Source of the DNA: Algicoccus sp048820935
GTDB taxonomy: Bacteria; Pseudomonadota; Gammaproteobacteria; Burkholderiales; Burkholderiaceae_B
DNA length: 64,000 nucleotides
Direction: 5' to 3'
Assembly (NCBI RefSeq): GCF_048820935.1
Contig: NZ_JBMERD010000010.1
Coordinates: forward strand, 1 to 64,000
Shown here: positions 7,800 through 17,070 of the stretch, piece by piece
Numbering within the stretch: the stretch's first letter is position 1
Layout of the letters: each line of letters starts with the position of its first letter
Made by a program: the position numbers and the translations under genes
Notes under the pieces: model-generated
Database searches by the model: none
The model's input: the letters and a program-made list of their open reading frames with translations, nothing else
Told to the model about the DNA's origin: nothing

Positions 7800-10661
7800 C
7801 TAAGCGTTTTGAATAAAGACGGACTCCCACAGGGTTTGAATAGCTTGGCGTGCTTGCGCCAGAGTTTGCTGATCTTGGGGAGCGCGTTCCTGACCTTGCA
7901 AACGCAAAGCATGCTGATGCTTGCGTAATATTCGATAGGCTTCGATGGCTTGATGCGTCAGTTCGGCGCGCGTTAAACCCAGCTGAGCACAGATTTTTAG
8001 GAGGGCGTTGTTACCAAGGTTTGCAATGAGTTCAGGATGTGCGTGTGCATCACGCAACACAAGGTATTGCGTGATGAATTCAAGATCAACCATCCCACCG
8101 TCGTCGTGTTTAAGATCGAATTGATCACTCAGATTTGGATGGCCCGCAGTCAGTTTATGGCGCATTTCAATGATTTTTTGCATGAGTTCATCTGGATTTC
8201 TTTGAATAATCAAAATGTCCTGACGAATACGCTCGAATTGAGCACCAATACCTTCATGACCCGCTACAAACCGTGCGCGTGTCAGTGCCTGATGCTCCCA
8301 CACCCAGGCGTGATGGCGTTGGTAGTCTGCAAATGAATCAACTGAAGCTACGAGTAGACCTGCATCGCCTTCAGGCCGTAGTCTCAAATCGACAGCATAG
8401 AGTCGCCCTGATGATGTCAACGTGGACAACCAGGAGGTAAGACGGCTAACCAAGCGAGCGTAAAATATCGGGGCTTGTTCGTGTGCGTCTTCGTAAAGAA
8501 AGACCAAATCTAGATCGGAGGCATAGCCCAGCTCTTTGCTGCCCAGTTTACCGTAAGCGATGATGGCAAACTGAGGTTCTTCAGGGGCTTGAGGCATGCG
8601 CTCGCGCACTAGAGTCCAGGTGCAATGTAGAGCATGCTTTAATATTAAGTCGGCCAGCTCAGATAAATAATCTGCCAATCTTTCCACTGTCAGAATGCCA
8701 GCTAAATCCTGTGCGAGCAACTGAAATGTGATTTGATGCTGGATATCACGCATCAGATTCATTTGGCTTTCCACGTCGGGTTTGCCATCAGGCAGGACAC
8801 AGGCTTGTAAATCAGCGTGTAAATTCTGGTCAATCTGTACAAAGTCAGGTGGCAGAACCAGCGTCTCCCAATCAATCAGCCGATTGAGCACAATTGGGTG
8901 GCGCAAAATGTATTGCAACGCCCAAGGGCTGGCGCCGATCAGCATGGCGGCACGTGCAATCGTCAGCGGGTATTCGGTGAGCAGGGCCAGATAGGCACTG
9001 CGTTGTGCCACTGCTTCAATGAGGTTGAGTAAACGGATGCAAGTTGTTCGGGGATCATCGGTTTCTAAAGCAGCCTGCAGGATACGAGGAACTAAAGCCT
9101 GAATTCGAGAACGGCTTAGTGCATTGAGCCGCTGCATGCGGTGGCTATTTAAAAAGTCATCTAAGGTCTGTCGGATGTCTTGCTGATCGTGCGTAAACTG
9201 CGCCAGTAAAGCGTCTTGAGATAGATTGTTGGTCTGGCTAGGTAAGTGCTGTGCGGGATCGGGTGCTTGCGTAATCGGCGTTGTTTGTGGGAGAGCGTCT
9301 GCTTGGGATGTCGTGATCTCAGTCTCATCGTTGAGTGTTGACGCATCAGGCACACCAGCCAATCGAAAAGCATTACGAAAAATTACTTCAACCCGTTTAC
9401 GATGGGCCTTCAATGTTTTTTGAAACAACTCAGGGGTTAAACCCAATGTTTGGGCCAATTGTGCAAGACGTTGCGGCTCATCGGGCAATAAATGGGTTTG
9501 TTCATCTTCGCGATACTGTAAGAAATGTTCCAAGCGTCTCAGGAACCGGTAGGCTTGCTCCAGATGTGTAGCCACGCGTTCGGGCATGACACCGGCACGC
9601 ACTTGTGCGGCGAGTGCATCCAAGAGACCGGTTTGTTGCAAGCCCGGCATATTACCACCGCGAATTAGTTGGTTGAGTTGGACTACAAATTCGATTTCTC
9701 GGATCCCACCATCACCTAATTTGATGTTGTGGTGAGAATCGAGTCCAGCGCGGGCATTGACCTGACGTTGCCAGTCTGTGCGAATTTGTTCACGCAGGCT
9801 GCGTAACGACTCCAGCGCATCAAAATCAAAATACTTGCGGTAAACGAAGGGGCGCCGCAAGCTTTCTAATCGTTGCAAGGACAGTTTGGGGGCACTATCA
9901 GCCCAAGCTTTGGTGCGAATCACCCGTGCTTTGATCCAGGCATATCGTTCCCACTCCCGACCTTGTGTCTTAAGGTACTTCTCAAACGCAGACAGACTCC
10001 AGACCAAAGCGCCTGACTGGCCATCGGGTCGTAATCTTAAATCGGTGCGAAACACTTGGCCATTGGCATCGAGCTCAGACAGAATGGGCATCATCAAACG
10101 CGTGACCTTGCTGTAGTATTCCTGAAACGAAATGGGTTTGTCTCCATCAGTTTCCCCATCACTGTCGTAGAGCATGATGAGATCAATGTCGGAAGAGACG
10201 TTCAGTTCTCGACCTCCGAGCTTGCCCATGGCGACCAAGATCATTTCTTGCGGTAAGCCAGTTTTGAGGTGACGAGGGATGCCGTGGCGGATAGAGACCT
10301 GATGAGCGGCTGTGCGATAAGCCTGTGCCACGCATAAATCAGCCAGAGCACTCATAGCGCCCGTGACTTCCTCAAAAGTGGCTAGTCCACCGATGTCACG
10401 CACCATCAGGGCAAAGAACACTTGCTGGCGTAATGTACGCAGCGTTTGACGACAAGCAGCATTGTCGAGGTAATCACCCGGCTGTGTGTTGCCGCCCAGT
10501 GCTTTAAACCATTGCTCAATGCGCGCGTTGTTAACAGGTGTTTGGCAATGATTTAACAACCACTGTTCGAAGTTTGGGTTTTGTGCGATTCGTCTGGACA
10601 GGACCGCGGACCATTGTTGACTGGCTTGTAAGTAATCGAGTGGTAAGTTGTTTTTAAGCAC
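7800..10661 (-). CDS. glnE: Bifunctional glutamine synthetase adenylyltransferase/adenylyl-removing enzyme
   Basis: A 953-residue protein (E. coli 946) that adds AMP to, or removes it from, glutamine synthetase in response to PII and glutamine. The two nucleotidyltransferase domains are visible: an N-terminal deadenylylation domain with GKLGGRELNVSSDIDLI and a C-terminal adenylylation domain with GKLGSKELGYASDLDLVF. The Asp-x-Asp pairs are intact in both. A central linker rich in Thr and Gln follows the first domain. The start is GTG. It diverges from yhdP with only about 40 bp between them, an arrangement common in betaproteobacteria. No glutamine synthetase gene is nearby. Confidence 0.96.
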   Translation of the reverse strand: MLKNNLPLDYLQASQQWSAVLSRRIAQNPNFEQWLLNHCQTPVNNARIEQWFKALGGNTQPGDYLDNAACRQTLRTLRQQVFFALMVRDIGGLATFEEVTGAMSALADLCVAQAYRTAAHQVSIRHGIPRHLKTGLPQEMILVAMGKLGGRELNVSSDIDLIMLYDSDGETDGDKPISFQEYYSKVTRLMMPILSELDANGQVFRTDLRLRPDGQSGALVWSLSAFEKYLKTQGREWERYAWIKARVIRTKAWADSAPKLSLQRLESLRRPFVYRKYFDFDALESLRSLREQIRTDWQRQVNARAGLDSHHNIKLGDGGIREIEFVVQLNQLIRGGNMPGLQQTGLLDALAAQVRAGVMPERVATHLEQAYRFLRRLEHFLQYREDEQTHLLPDEPQRLAQLAQTLGLTPELFQKTLKAHRKRVEVIFRNAFRLAGVPDASTLNDETEITTSQADALPQTTPITQAPDPAQHLPSQTNNLSQDALLAQFTHDQQDIRQTLDDFLNSHRMQRLNALSRSRIQALVPRILQAALETDDPRTTCIRLLNLIEAVAQRSAYLALLTEYPLTIARAAMLIGASPWALQYILRHPIVLNRLIDWETLVLPPDFVQIDQNLHADLQACVLPDGKPDVESQMNLMRDIQHQITFQLLAQDLAGILTVERLADYLSELADLILKHALHCTWTLVRERMPQAPEEPQFAIIAYGKLGSKELGYASDLDLVFLYEDAHEQAPIFYARLVSRLTSWLSTLTSSGRLYAVDLRLRPEGDAGLLVASVDSFADYQRHHAWVWEHQALTRARFVAGHEGIGAQFERIRQDILIIQRNPDELMQKIIEMRHKLTAGHPNLSDQFDLKHDDGGMVDLEFITQYLVLRDAHAHPELIANLGNNALLKICAQLGLTRAELTHQAIEAYRILRKHQHALRLQGQERAPQDQQTLAQARQAIQTLWESVFIQNA

Positions 10662-10701
10662 TGAATATTTCGTCCGGGGCGGTTTTAAAGTCTCTGAAAC
10701 T

Positions 10702-13700
10702 ATGAAACAGGCTAACCTTAAACGTATTGGTGAATTTTATGAAGTGGTCTCTATGCCGTTGCGCGTCATAAAAAAACTTTTACGTTACTTATTTCTGCTA
10801 CTGATTGTCGTTTATTTTTCAGTGGCAGGGGTCTTGTTGATTTCTAAATACTGGTTTTTACCCAGAATTGACAATTGGCGCCCCGAAATTGAAGCCTCCC
10901 TCCAAGATGCGTTGGGCGTCAAAGTAGAGCTTGGTGAAATTAAAGCGCAATGGCAAGGCTTGTCGCCTTCTTTCGAGGTGTACGATCTTGCGTTATTTGA
11001 TAAACAGGGTTTTAAAGCACTGACGATTCCAAAGGTTGACAGTGTGTTTTCTGCATGGCGTTCCTTAACGGCCTTCGAGCCCGTGTTTGATTCGATCAAT
11101 ATTCAACGTCTGGCCATTGTGGCGCGTCGAGACCTCGACGGCAAGATTTATGCCGCTGGGTTTGAATTGGATGCGGCTGATGATGCTCAAGACAATACAG
11201 ACACTCCCGAAGAAGTGGATACACGCGAATGGTTTGAGCGTGAGCCCATCCGATGGTTGCTTGCTCAGCGTTTAATCAATTTGGACAACGCCATGATTGT
11301 TTGGATTGATCAGTCACGTCATGTGTCACCGCTTAAGGTTGAAAATATTTCCGCATCACTTTTGAATCGCACACGCTCGCATCGGATCGGCGCAACGCTC
11401 ACACTGGATTTACCAACTAAACCCACTTTGGAAGTGATGTTTCGAAGCGCACGTTTGGGTTCGGTGTTTGGTATGCCTGGAAAGAAAGAGATTGATGGGC
11501 AGATCTACGTCAATTTGAATGAGTTTGAACCGTCACAGCTGAATCGCTGGTTTGATGTGCCTGAAATCAAAGGTCAGTTCGCTTTGCGTTCTTGGCTGGA
11601 TTTGACACAAGGTAAGCTCAATCGGATTACCTTCGATATGGCGGGTGCTGGTGTGGCAGTCGATGAAACAGTCATCGATTCGACCCAAATTGAGGCTGAG
11701 CAACTGGCGCTACATCTGGACAGTTCAATTGCATCATTCTTGTCCGTCAGTGAGTATGGGGATTTTGTGGCAAAGCCGATAACACTCGGACCTGCCAATA
11801 TCAATTTTCAGGCACAAGACCTTCGAGTGACACCACCTGCCGATATGATCGGTGAATTGAAGTTTGAAACGGTGGCACTACAAAGTAAAGTGCGTCGCCA
11901 CCCAGATCAGCAATACACGGTCGCTGTCGATCAATTGGAAGCTGTGACACCGGATGGCAAAGTCTCTTTGGCGGGTTCTTGGAGAACGGATGAGAGCTCT
12001 GCTGCGGGCTTTTTGGATGCATCGGGCAAGGTTTCAGACTTTAAATTAAATCGCCTTTATCACTACCTACCCGCAGAGATTGGGGAGGATGTGCTGGACT
12101 GGATGCGATTAGCTTTCTTGCAGGGTGAGGTGCCCCAAGCCGCATTTGTGGTGAAGGGTCCGTTAATTGACTTTCCTTTTGAGTCGACACAGGAAGGCGT
12201 CTTTACGATTGATGGTAGCGTGCGCGATTGGCACGTTGATTATGGACCACCTGAAGATACCCAATTGGGTTGGCCGGCAGTGACAGATTTGCAGGGCCAG
12301 TTTAGTTTGCATCAGAATCTCCTGTCTGCGACTACGCAGGGCGGACACCTTGTATTGCCTGGTCAAGGGCAGCTTGAAACCAAACGCATCGAAGCCACGA
12401 TCGATCAGTTGTATAGCGAGCCCGTGCTTGAATTGCGGGCAAGTACAGAATCGGATGGGGCCAATTACTTGACCGCACTGAATCAAACTGCTTTATCTGA
12501 GTTTGTACCGGAGATGATTAGGGATCTGCGAGGTCAAGGAAATTGGGCGATGGATCTTGATTTGACATTGCCACTTGAGGATATGGAGGACGTGCAATTT
12601 AAGACGACTCTGAACTTGCAAGGTGGGCGGGTCGGTTTGGTTGATCTACCCATGTATGAAGAAGTGACCGGAAAGTTTGTGGTAGATAATCAGGGCTTTT
12701 CGACTGAAGGCCTGACGGGTGAGATGTTGGGTGGCAAAACCACCGTCAAAGGTTCGTTTGGTGATGCCAGTAAAGATCTGAAAATTGAGGGCAATATAGG
12801 GATGGGGCCGCTGTTGAAGTTTGCCCAAATGCCGTCGCTTAATGATTGGATGCGAGGCACGATGCCATTTAACGTGCAAGTTAAAGCTGCAGCGCCTGAC
12901 AGCGAGTCTCTAAACATTGTGGCCGAATCATCTTTGAGTGGTGTCCAATTGCTCTTTCCTGAGCCGCTCACACTAGCCAGTGGCACGGCCTTAACAACCC
13001 GATTGGACTGGACGATTGATCCAGACAGTAATTCAGTCGGTCAAGGGACATTAAGGCTGGGCGATAGAATTCAGATTCGCGGCGTGGGATCTAAAAATGG
13101 TCAACCCAGTGTTTTGCAAACGGTGGCAATTGGTGTGAGTGCACCACCTCCAAGTAGTAATGACGGTTTGAATATTGCAGTCAAAACACCCTCTTTGAGT
13201 GCGTCTTCTTGGCACGATGTGTACAATTCGATTGCGCCAGATCTGGATAAAATGCCGCAAAGTTCTGGGCCGAGTTTGATGCCCGCTTTGCGTGTCGTTA
13301 CGTTGAGCAGTCCAACTGTACGCTGGGATGACACAGTGCTGAATCAGGTTCAAGCGACCCTTAAAGTTGATGCGGGCGATCAGTATGCAGCGGACTTTGA
13401 GTCCAAGCAAACTAGTGGCCAGGTTCGTTGGAAAATGCGTCATGGCGAAGTCGATGGTCGTATGGTGGCCAAACTGTCACGTTTGCACCTAGGTGAAGAT
13501 TCGCCCGAAAAGGCTCAGACTGAAAAAACAGCCTCTCCTGAGAAAAAGAAACCCGAATTGCCCACCGAAGAAACCTTGTCATCGGTTCCGCCTCTTGACT
13601 TGATCGTGGATGATTTGGTGTTACACGGTATGGATTTGGGTAAGCTCGAACTCAAAGGACAAAATCAAAGTAATAAGAAAAACTGGACGATCGAAAGCCT

Positions 13701-14664
13701 GACTCTCAATAATCCGGATTTCAACCTATCCATGACGGGTCAATGGCGGTTTGAACACAAAGATCCTGGGATGAATGGCAAAGTCAGTTTGAATGTGATC
13801 AATTTGGGTGAAATGCTCAAACGCATGGGACGCCCAGATCTGATTCGTCGTGGTCAGGGTCTGATTACAGCCGATATTGACTGGAAAAACTTTCCATGGT
13901 TTTTGGACTTTGAGAACATGAATGGAAAACTTCAGGTTGATTTGTCTGAAGGGGTGTTTGATGAAGTGAATTCGGCCGCGGCGCGTGTGCTGCAGTTGCT
14001 GTCTTTGCAATCGTTTAGTCGTTTGCTGGATTTTAATGCCAGTTCATCGGACACGTTTGGTAAAGGCTTTCCATGGAGCACAATCCGTGGTGGCTTGACA
14101 GCAGACCGCGGTGTGATTTCAACCAATGATCTGAATATCAATAGCCCGGTGGCCAACATTTCGTTTCAGGGAGGCACAAACCTTAATACTGAGATTTTGG
14201 CTTTGAGTGCGACGATTCGACCGAATTTGGACTTGAGTGGTGCCGCGATGGCGACAGGCTTTTTGATGAATCCTATCATTGGTCTGAGTGCATTGGTTGG
14301 GCAATATATTCTTAAAAACCCAATCGAACATATGCTGTCATTGCATTACAACATCGTGGGACCTTGGGCGGATCCGCAGATGATTGAGGCTGGGGAAACA
14401 CCGGATAAAATGCCTGAATCTGACAAAGATGATGAGACTACCGATCTGTCATCTGCTGATGAAGAGACTCAGAAGCAAGCACAAGATACGCATGATTCTG
14501 ATGGATCAGCGAACTCTGCAGAAGTTGAGCCGCAAACACCTAAAACAGAAGTTTTTCGGATTGAGTTGGGTAGAGAGCCAGAGCTTGTAGAAGGGGGTCT
14601 GACACGTGCTGAGCAGCGTGAAAAAGACCGCGCTGAGCAGGCACTTAAACAAGAAAATCAGTAA
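10702..14664 (+). CDS. yhdP: YhdP/AsmA-like envelope protein (DUF3971 family)
   Basis: A very long protein (1320 residues from this start) with one N-terminal membrane anchor (LLRYLFLLLIVVYFSVAGVLL) and a large periplasmic region rich in beta-strands. It ends with the conserved AsmA-type C-terminal domain (MNGKLQVDLSEGVFDEVNSAAARVLQLLSLQ onward in part) and an acidic tail. YhdP and its paralogues bridge the periplasm and help move phospholipids to the outer membrane in E. coli. Starts at 10702 or 10753 (MPLRV) are both possible; neither has a strong ribosome-binding site, and a longer frame would overlap glnE. Transcription ends at the perfect hairpin 10 bases downstream. Confidence 0.9.
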   Translation: MKQANLKRIGEFYEVVSMPLRVIKKLLRYLFLLLIVVYFSVAGVLLISKYWFLPRIDNWRPEIEASLQDALGVKVELGEIKAQWQGLSPSFEVYDLALFDKQGFKALTIPKVDSVFSAWRSLTAFEPVFDSINIQRLAIVARRDLDGKIYAAGFELDAADDAQDNTDTPEEVDTREWFEREPIRWLLAQRLINLDNAMIVWIDQSRHVSPLKVENISASLLNRTRSHRIGATLTLDLPTKPTLEVMFRSARLGSVFGMPGKKEIDGQIYVNLNEFEPSQLNRWFDVPEIKGQFALRSWLDLTQGKLNRITFDMAGAGVAVDETVIDSTQIEAEQLALHLDSSIASFLSVSEYGDFVAKPITLGPANINFQAQDLRVTPPADMIGELKFETVALQSKVRRHPDQQYTVAVDQLEAVTPDGKVSLAGSWRTDESSAAGFLDASGKVSDFKLNRLYHYLPAEIGEDVLDWMRLAFLQGEVPQAAFVVKGPLIDFPFESTQEGVFTIDGSVRDWHVDYGPPEDTQLGWPAVTDLQGQFSLHQNLLSATTQGGHLVLPGQGQLETKRIEATIDQLYSEPVLELRASTESDGANYLTALNQTALSEFVPEMIRDLRGQGNWAMDLDLTLPLEDMEDVQFKTTLNLQGGRVGLVDLPMYEEVTGKFVVDNQGFSTEGLTGEMLGGKTTVKGSFGDASKDLKIEGNIGMGPLLKFAQMPSLNDWMRGTMPFNVQVKAAAPDSESLNIVAESSLSGVQLLFPEPLTLASGTALTTRLDWTIDPDSNSVGQGTLRLGDRIQIRGVGSKNGQPSVLQTVAIGVSAPPPSSNDGLNIAVKTPSLSASSWHDVYNSIAPDLDKMPQSSGPSLMPALRVVTLSSPTVRWDDTVLNQVQATLKVDAGDQYAADFESKQTSGQVRWKMRHGEVDGRMVAKLSRLHLGEDSPEKAQTEKTASPEKKKPELPTEETLSSVPPLDLIVDDLVLHGMDLGKLELKGQNQSNKKNWTIESLTLNNPDFNLSMTGQWRFEHKDPGMNGKVSLNVINLGEMLKRMGRPDLIRRGQGLITADIDWKNFPWFLDFENMNGKLQVDLSEGVFDEVNSAAARVLQLLSLQSFSRLLDFNASSSDTFGKGFPWSTIRGGLTADRGVISTNDLNINSPVANISFQGGTNLNTEILALSATIRPNLDLSGAAMATGFLMNPIIGLSALVGQYILKNPIEHMLSLHYNIVGPWADPQMIEAGETPDKMPESDKDDETTDLSSADEETQKQAQDTHDSDGSANSAEVEPQTPKTEVFRIELGREPELVEGGLTRAEQREKDRAEQALKQENQ

Positions 14665-14673
14665 AACTGTCAG

Positions 14674-14718
14674 ATTAAAAAACGCTCAGAAACAAGTTGC
14701 TTCTGAGCGTTTTTTAAT
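14674..14718. terminator. Bidirectional intrinsic terminator between yhdP and rho
   Basis: A perfect 18-bp stem (14674-14691 with 14701-14718, core AACGCTCAGAA/TTCTGAGCGTT) with a 9-base loop and T-rich ends in both directions. It lies between the stops of convergent yhdP and rho. Confidence 0.9.
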
Positions 14719-14764
14719 TAACTTACATCGAACTAGATTCGTTAGAGATGTTCAACCCGAGTTC

Positions 14765-16021
14765 TTAGCGTTTCATCAGTTCAAAGAACTCGGCGTTGGT
14801 CTTGGTGGACTTCATCTTGTCGAGAATGAACTCCATGGCTTCCACCTCATCCATGTCGTGAATGAATTTGCGCAGCACCCAGATTTTGGGTAACAAATCG
14901 GCTTTGATCAGCAGTTCTTCACGGCGTGTGCTGGATTTATTCAGATTAATGGCTGGGTAGATTCGTTTCTCAGCTAAGCGGCGCTCCAGATGAACCTCGG
15001 AGTTTCCAGTGCCTTTAAACTCTTCATAGATCACTTCATCCATACGACTGCCGGTTTCGATCAAAGCAGTTCCAATGATGGTGAGTGAACCACCTTCTTC
15101 GAGATTGCGCGCTGCCCCAAAAAAGCGCTTGGGACGTTGCAGAGCATTGGCATCAACACCCCCGGTCAATACTTTGCCGGAAGAGGGAACTACAGTGTTA
15201 TAGGCACGAGCTAGACGCGTAATGGAGTCCAGCAAAATAACCACGTCTTTTTTAAGTTCAACCAGTCGCTTGGCACGTTCGATCACCATCTCAGCAACTT
15301 GCACGTGACGAATGGCAGGCTCATCAAATGTGGAGGCTACAACTTCACCACGTACTGTGCGTTGCATCTCAGTCACTTCTTCGGGACGCTCGTCAACCAG
15401 CATGACGATGAGGGTTGAATCTGGATAGTTGGTCGTGATGGCGTGTGCAATGTGCTGCATCATCACGGTTTTACCTGACTTGGGTGAGGCCACGATCAAA
15501 CCACGCTGACCTTTACCAATGGGGGCGAAAATATCCATGATCCGACCGGTTAGGTTCTCTTCGCTTTTGATGTCTCGTTCCAGACGCATCGGTGCATTGG
15601 GATGCAAAGGCGTCAGGTTTTCAAACATGATGCGATGTTTGATCAGATCCGGGGCAATGCCGTTGACCTTGTCGACTTTCACCAAAGCAAAGTAACGTTC
15701 ACCGTCTTTCGGGGTGCGCACTTCACCTTCGATGGAATCACCTGTGTGAAGATTAAAGCGACGAATTTGCGAAGGCGAGATATAAATGTCGTCTGTGCTG
15801 GCCAGATACGATGTCTCGGGCGAGCGCAAAAAACCAAAACCGTCAGGTAAGACTTCGAGAACACCGTCGCCAAAGATTTGTTCACCTTGTTTGGCGCGAC
15901 GTTTCATGATGGCAAACATCAGTTCTTGTTTGCGTAGACGGTTTGCGTTGTCTATTTCGAGGCTTGCAGCCATTTCCAGCAGCTGCGAGACGTGCAGTGC
16001 CTTGAGTTCGTTCAGATGCAT
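14765..16021 (-). CDS. rho: Transcription termination factor Rho
   Basis: A 418-residue hexameric RNA-dependent ATPase, the usual length of a Rho without insertions. The N-terminal helical and cold-shock RNA-binding domains (MHLNELKALHVSQLLEMA; DGFGFLRSPETSYLASTDDIYIS) are followed by the ATPase domain with Walker A ASPKSGKT at 178-185 and the Walker B region VVILLDSITRLARAYN. The protein ends at the canonical EFFELMKR region. It lies 94 bp downstream of trxA on the same strand, the common trxA-rho pair. Confidence 0.98.
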   Translation of the reverse strand: MHLNELKALHVSQLLEMAASLEIDNANRLRKQELMFAIMKRRAKQGEQIFGDGVLEVLPDGFGFLRSPETSYLASTDDIYISPSQIRRFNLHTGDSIEGEVRTPKDGERYFALVKVDKVNGIAPDLIKHRIMFENLTPLHPNAPMRLERDIKSEENLTGRIMDIFAPIGKGQRGLIVASPKSGKTVMMQHIAHAITTNYPDSTLIVMLVDERPEEVTEMQRTVRGEVVASTFDEPAIRHVQVAEMVIERAKRLVELKKDVVILLDSITRLARAYNTVVPSSGKVLTGGVDANALQRPKRFFGAARNLEEGGSLTIIGTALIETGSRMDEVIYEEFKGTGNSEVHLERRLAEKRIYPAINLNKSSTRREELLIKADLLPKIWVLRKFIHDMDEVEAMEFILDKMKSTKTNAEFFELMKR

Positions 16022-16115
16022 GAATTCAGGAGAGATAAAGGAATGGAGCCGCTTCGGTGGAGGATGGCGAGACAGGAAAGTGTCTCGCGCAATGGATTGA
16101 AACGGCTAATGAAAA

Positions 16116-16442
16116 TTAAACGGACTGGTCAATAAACTCAATCAGTTGTGCTTTAGACAGGGCACCGACCTTTGTGGCGGCGGGCTTGCCGTCTTTAAAC
16201 ACCATGAGTGTCGGAATTCCACGGATTCCAAATTTGGCAGCAGTCTGCGGGTTGTCATCGACGTTCAGTTTGGCGATGGTCACGCGATCACCGTATTCTT
16301 TGGCGACTTCTTCCAGAATTGGGGCAATCATTTTGCAAGGACCGCACCAGGCTGCCCAATAATCAACCAGAACGGGCTTGTCTGATGTCAGGACGTCGGT
16401 CGCAAAAGAGTCGTCGCTGACGTTCTTGATGTTTTCGCTCAT
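16116..16442 (-). CDS. trxA: Thioredoxin 1
   Basis: A 108-residue cytosolic disulfide reductase with the active site WCGPC in DYWAAWCGPCKMIAPILEE and the cis-Pro loop GIRGIPTLMVFKDG. I chose ATG 16442, which gives the standard length and has GTGAG upstream; a GTG 12 bases earlier is possible but has no ribosome-binding site. It sits directly upstream of rho on the same strand. The 628-bp region beyond its start contains an SOS box. Confidence 0.96.
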   Translation of the reverse strand: MSENIKNVSDDSFATDVLTSDKPVLVDYWAAWCGPCKMIAPILEEVAKEYGDRVTIAKLNVDDNPQTAAKFGIRGIPTLMVFKDGKPAATKVGALSKAQLIEFIDQSV

Positions 16443-16666
16443 TTCGGCACTCACTGTCTGAAAAGAAAGATGAAAAGGTTTTTAGAAAAAAGCCTGAGGC
16501 TCAAGTGAATAGTTTAAGAAAGATTTCTGGCACATAGTGTGCTTGTGACTGTTCTCTGGACAGAATCTGACGATTTGCCAAATTCATGATGACAGTACCG
16601 AAGGACTATCAAACCTTGAGACCTTGAAGCTTTTTCAGAGTAATCGTTCCTGAAAGCATACCATCG

Positions 16667-16697
16667 AATTCATGAACAGTTTTGTTTTTCATGAATT
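16667..16697. repeat. Inverted repeat with AATTCATGAA arms
   Basis: Ten-base perfect arms (AATTCATGAA 16667-16676 and TTCATGAATT 16688-16697) separated by 11 bases. It could form a hairpin on either strand or act as a binding site; it overlaps the start of a 27-codon minus-strand frame. Confidence 0.5.
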
Positions 16698-16825
16698 AGC
16701 TGCACGCTTTCTGTCTGTCAAAATGACTACGGCAGTGTAATTTCTGTTTGTGCGGTACATGGTTCATTGTGCGCACCGATGCCATTATACCGCGGTGAAT
16801 TGTTTGTTGTATTTTATTTGCTAAA

Positions 16826-16845
16826 TGCTGTATAAAATAACAGTA
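16826..16845. promoter_or_regulatory. LexA-type SOS box
   Basis: The sequence CTGTATAAAATAACAG (16828-16843) fits the CTGT-N8-ACAG LexA operator of gamma- and betaproteobacteria, with an all-A/T spacer and a TA flank on the right. It overlaps a plus-strand promoter-like pair, TTGTAT (16807-16812) and TATAAA (16831-16836), about 230 bases before parE. It also lies about 40 bp upstream of a minus-strand TATAAT (16789-16784). Which transcript it controls is not clear. Confidence 0.55.
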
Positions 16846-17070
16846 AATCAGGTTCGTTGATTGATGTGCGACATGCCAAGGTGCAAGCTTTCTTTGTGCG
16901 AGGCACCATGAGCTTAGTCGTGTGTCCAATGAGACTGCGAATCCGTTCAGGTTAAAATTTTCTAAAATGATGTTGTAATCTGCACTGAAAATTGATGATG
17001 TCTGTTTTTGTGCGTGCAACGGTCTGTGTGCAATCGCACTCCTAAATTAAGTGTTCTCTGAGAGGTTCTT

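Larger units (their letters stand above)
16443..17070. other. 628-bp intergenic region between trxA and parE
   Basis: No recognised gene. It holds a LexA-type box (16826-16845), a minus-strand TATAAT (16789-16784) and a long inverted repeat (16667-16697). Near trxA, a short hairpin (AGCC-TCA-GGCT) is followed by TTTTTT on the minus strand. Three very short minus-strand frames start with ATG: 16767-16696 (23 residues), 16692-16609 (27 residues) and 16587-16501 (28 residues). None is recognisable. A 107-residue minus-strand open frame (17019-16696) covers the SOS box and is probably fortuitous. Confidence 0.6.

Noticed and set aside
16696..17019. 107-residue minus-strand open frame between trxA and parE
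   Set aside because: It runs through the SOS box and the promoter-like TATAAT, has no ribosome-binding site, and its composition (many His, Gln, Ser, Cys) looks random. Only its last 23 codons are kept as a possibility.
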